From Parietaria judaica (lineage: Eukaryota; Streptophyta; Magnoliopsida; Rosales; Urticaceae): a DNA stretch of 64,000 bases. The stretch spans positions 14,911,501-14,975,500 of the forward strand of contig OX940870.1 in the NCBI GenBank assembly GCA_954871525.1. Direction: 5' to 3'. The notes beneath the pieces are model-generated. The model did not search any database. It was not told the DNA's origin and worked only from the letters and a program-made list of their open reading frames with translations. Made by a program: the position numbers and the translations under genes. Below, one piece after another: positions 23,236 to 34,095 of this stretch (the first letter of the stretch is position 1; each line of letters opens with the position of its first letter).

Positions 23236-24100
23236 TTTTTCAAAATTTGAACGACATTCCGACAAATTTTTGTTTTTCGGAGATATGTCAAATGAAAGCC
23301 TCGTCGTTTCGCTGGATTTTTACCATTTTTCGTGAAATTCGCATGGGCACGTGCGTGGAATATCGTTTTTTTTAGTAAAATTTGTGAAAATGGTTGGAAT
23401 TTCGCAAAAAATTATATTTTTGGTAGATTTCGGCAAAAATAGCAATTAAAATTTCGGCAAAAATAATTATACTTGCACCCAACCCAACCCCATGGCTGGC
23501 CGGACGGCGGTGGCGGTGCTCGCACGTGTGGTGGAACATTTGCGTGAGTCTTCCCCCATCCGCAAAACCGTATGACCAAAGGGCCCAAGCCATACTCTCC
23601 AATATTTGGTATATAAACATCACCAAACTCTTGTCATCTATCAATGTGAGACTTTTTGATATTCTACTAATATCACACATTCACACTTAACATACAAATA
23701 CACTTCACCTAATAATTTAACTTAATATTATACACTTTCAAATAATATTATACACTTAACATACATATTAACTTCACTAACATATATATACACTTAATAT
23801 ACATATTCATTTAATATTATACACTTCAACTAATGTTAAATTTGTTAACATACATATACAATTAACATGCATATTCACTTAATATTACACACTTAACATA
23901 CATATTCACTTCACATAATAATTTGACTTAATATTATACACTTCAACTAATAAAGTGACTTAAAATTATACATTTCACCTACATATTTAAGTTACAAATG
24001 TGTTTTGTTGTATACAATTATGTCTTGTATTTATAAAATGTGTAGATTTGAACCTATATAAATAGCTTGCTTAATTTTTTTACAAAATATCTTGCTTAAG
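23236..24100 (-). repeat. Dispersed repeat R1, copy 1
   Basis: The whole segment is the diverged reverse complement of 57430-58290. It contains a GC-rich block (GGCCGGACGGCGGTGG), a TATATAAACATCACC motif preceding a snRNA-type upstream element on the minus strand, and a 300-bp run of degenerate CACTTAACATACATATTCACTT units. It truncates the family B gag. No protein is encoded. Confidence 0.8.
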
Positions 24101-24153
24101 TTACCCTGATTTTTCTTCCGCCTAGGGCCCCGAAAACGTCCAGGCCGGCCCTG
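24101..24153 (-). mobile_element. hAT-type terminal fragment
   Basis: On the minus strand the segment starts CAGGGCCGGCCTGGACG followed by GGGGCCCTAGG. Many plant hAT elements begin with CAGGGCCGGCCC. Only the tip is recognisable and no partner end or target duplication was found. Confidence 0.45.
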
Positions 24154-24246
24154 CGTGAATGATGCATAGTGTGAATCTACACGTCCACACAATTCAAACA
24201 GAAACGGAAGACTGGAGATCCCCCATTCGGATCCAAAGCGCCAGAT

Positions 24247-24315
24247 GGACACATCGCGTCCTAAAAAATGAACATATCACGTCCTTAAAAATAGACATAT
24301 CGCATCTTAAAATAT
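24247..24315 (+). repeat. 23-bp tandem repeat, three copies
   Basis: Three consecutive units of the type GACATATCGCGTCCTTAAAAATA with 2-4 differences. The rest of 24154-24878 is AT-rich and leads into the EH gene, with a CT-rich leader from about 24665. Confidence 0.7.
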
Positions 24316-24878
24316 TGACAAGCTAAGAATATTTTGGTAAATGAAACTTTAAAAAGATCGTTTTGGGAATTAAAAAAATTTAAAAATTAATAATAAAATT
24401 TATGGTGTATTTAAAATTATTGTATAAAATTTTCCTTTAACAAATTGCCCTCGTGAGTCAACATTTGTCGTTTTTTGAAGAGGTAAAAATATAGCGAGAA
24501 TATCACATGGACATCACTGCCAATTTCTCTAGAATTTATCGATTTTTATTGCATCAATTTTCTCCAAAAACATGGCAGAAGTATCAATTATAATACAAAA
24601 AAAGAAAAACGCATTTCATCTCCATTATTTCATTTTCACCTACAGAGATTGTCGTGGTCTTCGAACTCCATGGCTCTCTCTCATTGATCTCACCACCGAT
24701 TCTTCCATCCCACGCGACCTCTCACTCTCCTTCACTTCAAGATCCCATCGAACCTCTTCGCCACGATTCCTTCCAATTCTTTGATTCTCGCTGCGTATTT
24801 TGCTTTCTTCTTCGTCTTCCATTTTCGGCTTTTGAGTAAGTAGTCGTCGACGATGATTTAGGGCTTCGATTGGTTTCC

Positions 24879-27800
24879 ATGGCTGGGCCGAATATGGATC
24901 AGTTCGAAGCTTTCTTTAGGAAAGCGGATTTGGATGGAGATGGAAGGATCAGCGGAGCCGAAGCCGTTGCTTTCCTTCAGGGTTCCAGTTTGTCCAAGCC
25001 GATTCTCGCACAGGTTCGTCGCTCTAATCCTTAATTCATCGTACTGTTTCTGGATTGGCTTCCATTCTATCTGAATTGTGTGCCTGTGGTGGTGAGATTG
25101 GGTTGAATTCTTGCTTGCTTGTTTGTTGTGTTTGTATCGAACTATCTGTGAAAGAAAACACGTAGATCTGATGGTACCGATCTTCATCTGCTAATGTGTA
25201 GTTTCTTTGTATCGTTAGTCGCTCATTAATGTTAAGTCAAACAATGCGAATCGAATTAGAGGGTTGTATATACTAATTGTTGTGCTCTTCAGATATGGAT
25301 GCACGCGGATCAGAGTAAAACTGGGTTCCTGAGCCGTGCAGAATTCTACAATGCTCTCAAGCTCGTAACAGTTGCACAAAGCAAGCGAGAGTTAACACCG
25401 GAGATTGTCAAGGCAGCATTGTACGGTGCTGCTTCTGCAAAAATTCCTGCCCCGCAGATAAATCTTCCGGCCACTCCTGCACCGCGGCCCAATGTGATGC
25501 CTCCTGCTTCTACACCGCATATGGGATCAGTAGCACCACCATCTCAAAATATGGAATTTAGAGGCCCGGGTGTTGCTCATACAAATATCAACCAAAACTA
25601 TTTCTCCGCCCAGCAAAATCTGCCTGTAAGACCACCTCAAGCCGCCTTGCCAGCTAGCAGCGTAGCTGCTCCGAATGTCACGAACCCCCCCGGCATCTCA
25701 AACAACTGGCTTGGCGGTGCGCCCGGGAGCGCTCCTACTGGGCCTAGAGGGATGGTTCCATCTGGGCCCAGACCACAGGTGCCGGTTTCAACCCCTCCCC
25801 AGGCATCCGGCATTGTCTCACTTTCAAAAGCTTTAGTAGTCCCTGGAAATGGGGTTCCTTCAAATTCAAATTTTGGAGGCGACATGTTTTCACTTTCAGC
25901 AACACCCACTTTACCTAAAAGCTCTTCCAGCGGACCTCAGCTGTCGAACAGCAGTTCGATCAATGTGTTATCGGACGGGTTCTCAATGCAGCCTAAAGTT
26001 GGTCAGTTTCAGCAGCTCCAAGCCCCGTTAAACCCTAGCCAGATGGCGCCTGCCCCAAGTTCTTCTGCTTTCGTATCATCTGGTATTTCAGTGGGGATGG
26101 GAACTTCTTCACAAAGTTCTGCTTTCGTATCATCTGGTATTTCAGTTGGAATGGGAACTTCTACACAAAGCCCTGCTTTCGTATCTTCTGGTATTTCAGT
26201 TGGAATGGGACCTTCTACACCTGGAAATTTGCAGCCATCCTGGCCAAAGATGAAACCCTCTGATGTTCAAAAGTACTCTAAAGTGTTTATGGAAGTAGAC
26301 ACTGATAGGGACGGGAAAATCACCGGGCAAGAGGCCCGTAATCTGTTTCTAAGTTGGAGGTTACCGCGAGGTGCATCTCCCTCCCAATATTACTTTCTTT
26401 TTTTCTTCTGATGCTTTGTTACTCTATTCAACCTTCTGATGCTTCTCCATGGCTATTTGCAGAGGTATTAAAGCAGGTTTGGGACTTATCTGATCAGGAT
26501 AATGACAGCATGCTTTCACTGAGGGAATTTTGCTTTGCTCTTTATCTGATGGAGCGGTCTAGAGAAGGGCGGCCACTACCACCTGCACTTCCGAATAATG
26601 TTCTGTATGATGAGACTTTACTGTCAATGACTGGTCAACCTAGGGTCAATTATGGCAATGCTGCTTGGAATCCGAGCCAAGGAGCTGGTAGGGGTTTAGA
26701 TCCTCAACTTTGTCATTTTTGATATCAATTGAACTTGAAATAGCATCAAACGTAAAAATAAATTCTCGGAATTTTACATTTAAGTCCTAATCCGAAAAGG
26801 TGTATATGGGTCAAGAACTCTTCAACAAAGTTTTCCTCTTAGAATTTGTCTTCATTGAATCTGATTCTTCCGACACTTCAGGTTTTGGACAGCAGCCAGG
26901 GATGCCGAGTGCTCAGGCCATGCCTCCTAATGTCAATACTAGGCCACCGGTGCCAACTAGTGGTCACAAGCGTGACAATGCTCAAACAAATCAGCAAAAT
27001 TTCGGCGCACCAGTATTGAATGATGGATTTCTAGATCAGCGCGACAATGGGCATCAGAATTCTGTTGGACAAAAGGCAATCCCTGTGTTGTTTTAGTTTA
27101 TCTCTTGCAAACTAATCACTTGATCGGAAAAAATTCTAATTTTTTATTATACACCCATGTAGGTTGAAGAATCAAAGAATGCGATATTGGATTCCAGAGA
27201 GAAGATTGAGTTATACCGTACCAAGATGCAAGAACTCGTGAGTAATTTTTCATCTCTTCTTCCCCTTCTACATTTCATCAGTTTTGAGTTGCAATTTTAA
27301 ACATAATATGTGAAACAATTTTGTTTTCCCAGTACGAGTTATTTTCAACACTTAACATAGATTGTATGATTACTTCTATAGCCGTGAAGTCTGTCTGGCT
27401 GATGCAAATTGGCATAGGAATTCAAAATAGAGGCTAGTTATTACTATTTGGTGATGATTTTATGTGAGCCATTTTCTAGTAGATGGTTCTTTTCTTTCTT
27501 TCTATATGACGCCGTATTTACAATAGAAATACTACTGATGTTTCAGGATTGAATATTCCTTTGCCCAAAATTAGTCATCTTTGTTCTGTTTTTGGATATT
27601 TAAGAACCTCAAGAACACATCATGTTTCAGTTCTTGAGAAATTCAACTCCAAATATTACAATCAGTTCTGATGAGGCAACTTCTTTATAATTTTTTGCTT
27701 ACATTTTCTTCTTTCCAGGTTTTGTACAAAAGCAGATGCGATAATAAATTAAATGAGATCACAGAAAGAGCATCTGCAGATAAGCGTGAGGTATTTTACG

Positions 27801-30800
27801 AGTTAATGTGAACATCACTATTCGTTTATATGCCTTGAACATATTTGTCAGCTATAATTAAACTATGTATTTTACAGGCTGAGTCATTGGGCAAGAGATA
27901 TGAGGAGAAATACAAGCAAGTGGGAGAGCTCGCATCTAAATTAACTATTGAGGAGGCATCTTTCCGTGACACTCAGGTAGCGGTTTCCGAGGCAGTGCAA
28001 GTGTATTGATAGATCCTTGACATGCTCTCTGTTTTTGTTGGTCTCCTTTCTTCTACCCTCTTTTTATCGTTAGAGATTTTATGTTTTCGTAAATTCAAGA
28101 CAATGAAGCAGTAGAAGAAAATAATCACATGTGAAAAGTATATAACAGCTGAGGTGGATATCCTTTCACAGCTTAAGGCGTTCGTCTATCAGCTGTATTA
28201 ATAATTTAGCAGATCTGATTATTGAGCTAAGTGCTTATACATATATATATGTATATATATATATTTGGCTCTTTCTTAAATATGTTATGACCCTCAGCTT
28301 TTGGTCTCGTCATGAGCTCAGAATCCATTTACAAACACAGATGTCAGTCCTTAAAAGTCAAATCTGCTCTAGCATTTTATCCGAAAATGCTTCTTTGGCT
28401 CTCAAGAGGAAATCGTAGAAGTAGGACAATCGTCAGCATGTTTTTTTATTCATGTGTGTGGATTATCACGCTACACAGAAAGGTGCCAATCCTAGGTGGC
28501 ATCAAATGGAAAACGACATTAAGAAGTAACATTAAATGAAACAAGTCTAAAGTCTGAAAAAATATTGTTTAATCAGTGGCATGAACGAGTTACATATAGT
28601 TATGTTTTGTTGATGCAATCAGGAGAGGAAAATGGAGTTGAATCAAGCAATTATCAAAATGGAACAAGGAGGCAGTGCGGATGGTATTCTTCAGGTGCGT
28701 TTCTCTTCATTTTGGCCGCCTTGGATGTTGGGATTGTCCATGAGCGTTTCTTCAATTACTGACAGGGCCTTTTATTTATAGGTACGGGCTGATCGTATAC
28801 AAAATGATCTTGAAGAACTTATGAAGGCTCTGAACGAACGCTGCAAGAAACATGGATTGCAGATTAAATCGTGTGCAATAATTGATCTTCCAAAGGGTAC
28901 TCGATACTTTCTTTTTATGATAGTCATCTATTTTCCGAGTAAGAACCTTCGTTGGGAAGTACAAAGTTCCTTTTGCTAAGCCATTTTTGGAACCACTTTG
29001 GATATTATTAGCATGTTTTGGGACTATATCCTGGGATTTCTCCTCCTTAATTATTTGATAGGTTTAATTAATTTTGAATTAAATTAATTTGTTACTTATG
29101 TTTTAAGCATTAGTGTGTTATTTTTGGTAAATAGCAGTAAGGGAAAGATTATGTAATCATAATTTCTCCTATTTCGTTACGCCTAGCGCTTTCCGCTGTG
29201 GTTATGTATTATTTTGTCGGTTTGACTCAAGACATCATTTTGGAGAGCTTTGGCCGTGTTCTCGAAAGAATGGTCATTGTTTATCTCATTTATTACTTAT
29301 TAGAATAAAGTATCCGGCAACATCAATCACCTTGGATGTCACAGTTGGCTTACGGCTCTTTATGTTTGGCACTGGTTCCTATTATCATGACAATGACTAT
29401 TTTAACTCCTAACACCACGTCGGTTTCAAGGATGGGAACCTGGTATTCAAGAGGGGGCAGCTGTATGGGACGAAGAATGGGATAAGTTCGAAGATGAAGG
29501 TTTGATCCGCTCCTAGTTCTTTTGATTAACCGTGGAACATATTGCAAGGCAATTTGATGCTTAATAATGTGAATTACTCATATTCCGATGAAATGCAAAT
29601 TGGCTTTCAGGATTTCTGAATGACCTAAAAATTGACGTGAAGAACCCCTCTCATCCGCCTCCGAGAGAAATGGCTTCTCCCGATGGGGCCTTGGAGAGTG
29701 AGTCCGTGTTTAGCCATAATGAAGATGATTATGCAAGGAGCCCCAATGGAAGAACTGCTTCAGGAAGTCCGTCTCAGGCATTTTCGGAAGCAAATTATGG
29801 CAGAGACTCCGAAGCAGATGCCGAAACGCACAAGTGGATACGATTGATCTCTTCTTCTGTTGTTATTTATAATTGGAGCACCTATTTTTTAGGCTTTTTT
29901 TGTGGTAGTACTCACTTAAGAATCTTGGTGACAGGAGTTTCGACGAACCCTGGAGCGCTTTTGACTATAACGATGATGTGGACTCAGTTTGGGGTTTTAA
30001 CAAGACCAACGTGAGTCCTTGCTTCCTGAATTACTTTTTTGCCCCTTAACATTGAAATATGTTTTTTATGTGCACTTCAAGCAAATAAATTGCGTCTATT
30101 GTTTTTCTAAGATAAATTGACTATTTACAACTCAGTGGAATAGAACTATATCCTGTTGTTCATTAACAAGGTCATAAAAGTTCTTGGAGAAAGTGCACCA
30201 AGATAGAGATGAGGGGCAACTTACACCAATGAGCAAAATTTGGAGGGATTTGTGCCATTATATAAAAATGGAGTTTGATTTTCAATTTGAATCTAGAACG
30301 CGATAATTATGGCTATTCGTTTACGTTTTTTAGGACATGGGAGCTGAGAAGCACAGAGATAGCTTTGGCTCGGATAGCTTCTCTGTTAACCCGGTGAGAA
30401 CCGGATCTCCGCAGAAGAAGAGCCACTTTGCTTTTGACGATTCTGTCCCCAGCACTCCTCTCTCCCGATTCGGCAGCAACTCCCCACGCTACAGCGAAGC
30501 AGGGGATCACTACTACGACAACTTCTCAAGGTTCGATTCCTTCGCCACGCACGACGGCCAACCCGAGAGGCTCACCCGGTTTGACTCCATCAACAGCTCC
30601 AAAGACTTCGGACAGGGCGCCTTCAGCCGGTTCGACTCCATGAGCAGCTCCCGAGACTTTGGTGGGCCCGCTTCGTTTTCGAGGTTCGACCAGAGCTCCA
30701 GGGAGTTCGGCCACAACCCCGAGAAGCTCACGAGGTTTGACTCCATGAACAGCACAAGGGACTTCGGGTACGACGAGGCCGACCCGTTCGGTTCATCAGG

Positions 30801-30867
30801 GCCGTTCAAGGTCTCGACGGAGAGTCAAGCTACGAAGAAAGGTTCTGATAATTGGAGTGCTTTTTAA
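24879..30867 (+). CDS. EH1: EH-domain endocytic adaptor (AtEH1/2, Pan1-like)
   Basis: Thirteen exons join in frame (24879-25013, 25293-26370, 26463-26687, 26882-27075, 27163-27237, 27719-27790, 27878-27976, 28623-28694, 28782-28896, 29431-29499, 29611-29833, 29935-30010, 30334-30867) to about 988 residues. The first EH domain has MDQFEAFFRKADLDGDGRIS and ILAQIWMHAD; the second has YSKVFMEVDTDRDGKITGQE and LKQVWDLSDQDNDSMLSLRE. A Pro/Ser/Gly-rich linker lies between them. A coiled coil follows (exons 5-9), then an acidic WDEEWDKFEDEG stretch and five (S/T)RFDS repeats near the C terminus. Plant EH1/Pan1 proteins belong to the TPLATE complex, which drives clathrin-mediated endocytosis and actin-linked autophagy at the plasma membrane. 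Intron 4 appears to use a GC donor. Length is close to the Arabidopsis proteins. EH1 versus EH2 is not settled. Confidence 0.93.
26060..26221 (+). repeat. 54-bp coding minisatellite in EH exon 2
   Basis: Three tandem copies encode SAFVSSGISVGMGTS-type units of 18 residues (S/T/P changes at the joints). The DNA copies are nearly identical, pointing to a recent expansion inside the linker between the two EH domains. Confidence 0.88.
29190..29390 (+). repeat. Second copy of the intronic dispersed repeat
   Basis: It shares TTGACTCAAGACATCATTTT, GGAGAGCTTTGGCCGTGTTC, CACAGTTGGCTTACGG and CACTGGTTCCTA with 10690-10870, in the same order and orientation. It lies in EH intron 9. Confidence 0.65.
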
Positions 30868-31159
30868 TTTGGATTATCTCTTTCCAATTTCCCCATTTTT
30901 TGTGTCAGGGGTTGATAAGTGTATTTTGTGTGTGTTTGTATAGTTTAGTTTGTATCATTGATATTTGTTGTATGGCCTTGGACTTTCCGTACTATTTCTT
31001 CATTTATTTTTGGCTATGCAAAGATTGGAAATAATATCCAAATATACATATTTCTGGTATATTTGATCAAACCAATGCTATATTGTCTTTCTAAAGACAT
31101 TAAACATGTAAATTATTATTGGTTTATTTTTCATTAGTCAAAGACAATTCACGTTAAAA

Positions 31160-31445
31160 GCTTAACTATATTGAACCCTGCCCGATCTATTAGGTGCAAT
31201 CACCGGATTACTCTTGTATTTAACGTGTATTAATGTGATTAATTTGTTGAAAAATAAATTATTAACTTCGTTAATACACGTTAAAATGATATAATAGGTA
31301 TAAAATATGTTATTATACAAGTAAATATTCTTATTTTTAAGAAACTTAACTAATACACGTTAATACACGTTAATATGTTAAAAGAGTATTATAGATATAA
31401 AATATGTTATTAAATAACCATTTGACTATCCCATGCAATATCTCA
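31160..31445 (+). repeat. Dispersed repeat R2, copy 1
   Basis: The stretch carrying ACGTGTATTAATGTG, TTCGTTAATACACGTTAAA, ATACAAGTAAATATTCTTA and TTAAATAACCATTTG is repeated in direct orientation at about 43430-43760. Both copies contain inverted pairs of TTAATACACGTTAA/ACGTGTATTAA, suggesting a foldback element. The flanking intergenic sequence (30868-31840) shows the EH 3' end and an (AT)n tract at 31614-31643, otherwise nothing. Confidence 0.72.
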
Positions 31446-31608
31446 TTTATTTTTTGAGAAAATAAATGATAAAAGTATTATAGCTAATTCTCTCAAATAA
31501 GTTGGCGGGCTATTTATTGGACATTCTAATGCTTTTTTTTTTGAAAAGAAGATTTGGTATCTAATATATTTATTTCCTTCAAGATTTGTTCTAATCTAAT
31601 GAAAAATC

Positions 31609-31646
<38 letters not shown>

Positions 31647-31839
31647 AAACATCAATCTGTCTCTCATATTTGGATAAGTTTTTTTACTTATCAGATTCGT
31701 ATAGATATTATTTTAAAACTCCGATTATTGTATTTGGTAACTTCATGCTGTTCCGAATTTTCAATACTTTATAAGTACTTTATGCTTCATGTATAATTTG
31801 GCTTATCTGATTATTCTTTTAGATTTATTGAACGGATGC

Positions 31840-32318
31840 CTCGGGTGTTCCCCGAGGCCGTTTTTCGTAAACTTTCTATCGTTTTTGGGTGTTTGGATAT
31901 TTTTTGGATCACCCGGACCCTTTGTTTTTCGAAAACGGACTCCTGGTGAATATTTTGAACGAAATTGATCATAATTAATAAAAGAAAATTTAATTTTAAA
32001 AAATACTTTTTCTTTTGTTGATTAATGAAAACTAATTACGTAAAATACCTGTAACATTAACCCCCAATTTTTCGGGGATTTGTAATTTACGGGAAACTCT
32101 ATAAATAGGAGGGAGGACGGGTCATTCGGATTCGCGAGACCCTTTTCACCGGTGAATAGTAAAACAGTAAGTTTTCTTTTCGTAACTTTCATACCGGGTC
32201 GCGTTTTTGAATTTCAATTTTTGCACCGCGTTATTGTTTGACATATGTGTCCTTAAACAAGATATTTTATCCATTTATAAAAGATTATGACAAGTCATTG
32301 AATAAAGATGGTGCTTAT
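31840..32318 (+). mobile_element. LTR-like fragments
   Basis: Positions about 31850-31960 (CCGTTTTTCGTAAACTTTC..., TTTGTTTTTCGAAAACGG) resemble 48240-48340. A TATA box CTATAAATAGGAGGG sits at about 32099. From 32236 onward, GACATATGTGTCCTTAAACAAG to TTGAATAAAGAT is the reverse complement of the right end of the 35474-38224 insertion. So this is retroelement debris of that second LTR group, cut by the LTR that starts at 32319. Confidence 0.65.
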
Positions 32319-33276
32319 TGTTGACGTGGTTTCACACGCCAACGGTCGAGTGATTTGTGGATCCTGACCTCCGCGTCGTCGATACTATCAACGATGACAT
32401 ACGAAAATGTAGAACGAAGAAAACAAAGAAAACACCAGAGTTTTTTAGAGAGGTTCGTCCCAATGCGGTAGTTGACTACATCCTCTGTACGTTTATTGCT
32501 TTTTGAAAGATTGATCAATCAGAACCACAAGCCAATTCCTGATAGATCGAAAATGAAAGAAAAACACTCTGAAGATACGAATTCTCACAGACTCTTCTCT
32601 CAATGGTGGATGTTTGCGTGCGTGTAGAAGGGCTGCCTTCTTGCTTTTATAGACGTCTGGCTTCTGCCCGTTGGAGGTGGACGTTGGTAGTGGCTTCGAG
32701 TTTGGGGCTTGACTTGCTGTCGAGCTGACACGTGGGCCACGTCTTGCGAGATTGTCGTAGTAGTGGACCTTGACTGGTTGTCGTGGGGTTTGAATTCAAG
32801 TTGTGGCAATTTTTCTGGTCGGTCTTCGGGAGTTTGAATTGAGGTGGTTGACCAGGTTTGCTCGTGCTTGAACGTAGGGCTCTCTTCTGCTCGGGGGTTT
32901 TATTCGACTTCTGCTCGGATCCCTTTCGAGACAATTAGTCCGGGAGGAGCTTTGGGTGTTGGTTTTAGCCAAGTGTTTGAAGTGAGTTTTTGGGTTCTCT
33001 TCGGATTTCTCTTTTGGAAATCTGTTCGGACTTCTTTCAAGCTTACTCTGCTCGATGTTCTCTTGAACGTATTCTGTTCGGGTGACTTCGCCTTCTGGGC
33101 TTTTATTTTTGCTTGGGCCCGAACACGATTAAGTGTAGTGGGCTTTTAGGCTTTATATGCATCAAAGCCCAATTAGAAATACTTAATTTCTCATAACTTT
33201 GGATAATCAATTCAGATTATAAATTTAATTAAAATCATCATGATATCGATTTGAGGAGCGAATTTGCACATCAACA
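32319..33276 (-). mobile_element. LTR, Gypsy family B (3' position)
   Basis: A 958-bp segment TGTTGACGTGGTTTCAC ... TTGCACATCAACA. Its body matches the truncated LTR at 19986-20703 in reverse. A minus-strand TATA box (CTATAAAAGCAAG) lies near 32645. Confidence 0.8.
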
Positions 33277-33292
33277 ATTAGCCCCCTACTAT
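33277..33292 (-). other. Polypurine tract
   Basis: On the minus strand AGTAGGGGGCTAAT abuts the LTR tip TGTTGATG, the position and composition of a plus-strand primer site. It tells that the LTR at 32319-33276 stands in the 3' position of a minus-strand element. Confidence 0.7.
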
Positions 33293-34095
33293 AAAAAATA
33301 CGTAGTATTATTTATAGTATCAAAGTTGATATAATCATGTAAAAATTCGTGATGAAAATTAATTAAATTTGCGAAATCAGAAACTTTCATGACTTTTGCC
33401 GCAAAATTTAATTAATTGGGGGACATCATAACTTTTAAATGATAATATCGCATTCTTTGGGGACCGAGATGAAAACATTTCAAATTCGAAATGATTTCGA
33501 ATTTCTTGATGGGAACAGTTGCGACACGTGTCACTCTGCCCGAGATTCGAAGAAGGTTGTAACCTCTTCGACTTCTGCTGACCTAGTCAGCTTTGACTTC
33601 TGCTGACGTGTCCCGACCAGGAAATCAATCTCGATCGTTGGATGAGATTAGGTGCGAGATTCGAGGGAACCCTAGCCATGCGATGTGGGTCGATCTTCGA
33701 GTATAAATGCACTCAAGTGCTATCAATTGAAGGTCCAATCAGTCAGGCTTTCACTCTGCCCGGGGCGCCTCTTCGTATTCAAGTAACTGCTTTCTTCCTC
33801 TATTTAAGTCGAACTTCTTCATCTTTCTTCATTTTTGCGCTCGAGAAGAAAAAATTCGTTCACCCTCGCCATTGTTGTTCTCTGCATCTTCAAGTTTTCT
33901 CATCCTAGATATCCCAGGTTCCTTTTCTTGTTTCTCTTTCGTATTCTAGACTTTGTTTTAGTCTTTGAACAGGAAATAAGAAATTTTTTTGGTTCGGATT
34001 TCTTTTTGGGTTTCAGGTTTTTTCTGGCTTAGGGTTTGAAGGTTTGAATATCTGGTTTTTCTGGTTGCTTAGGTTTTTTTTTTAGATTTTATAGA
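33293..34095 (+). promoter_or_regulatory. Region upstream of the antisense open frame
   Basis: No gene is visible. The stretch ends in a pyrimidine-rich leader (33890-34095) before the ATG at 34096 and might serve as promoter and leader, possibly with an intron, for the plus-strand frame. Nothing more specific can be supported. Confidence 0.3.
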
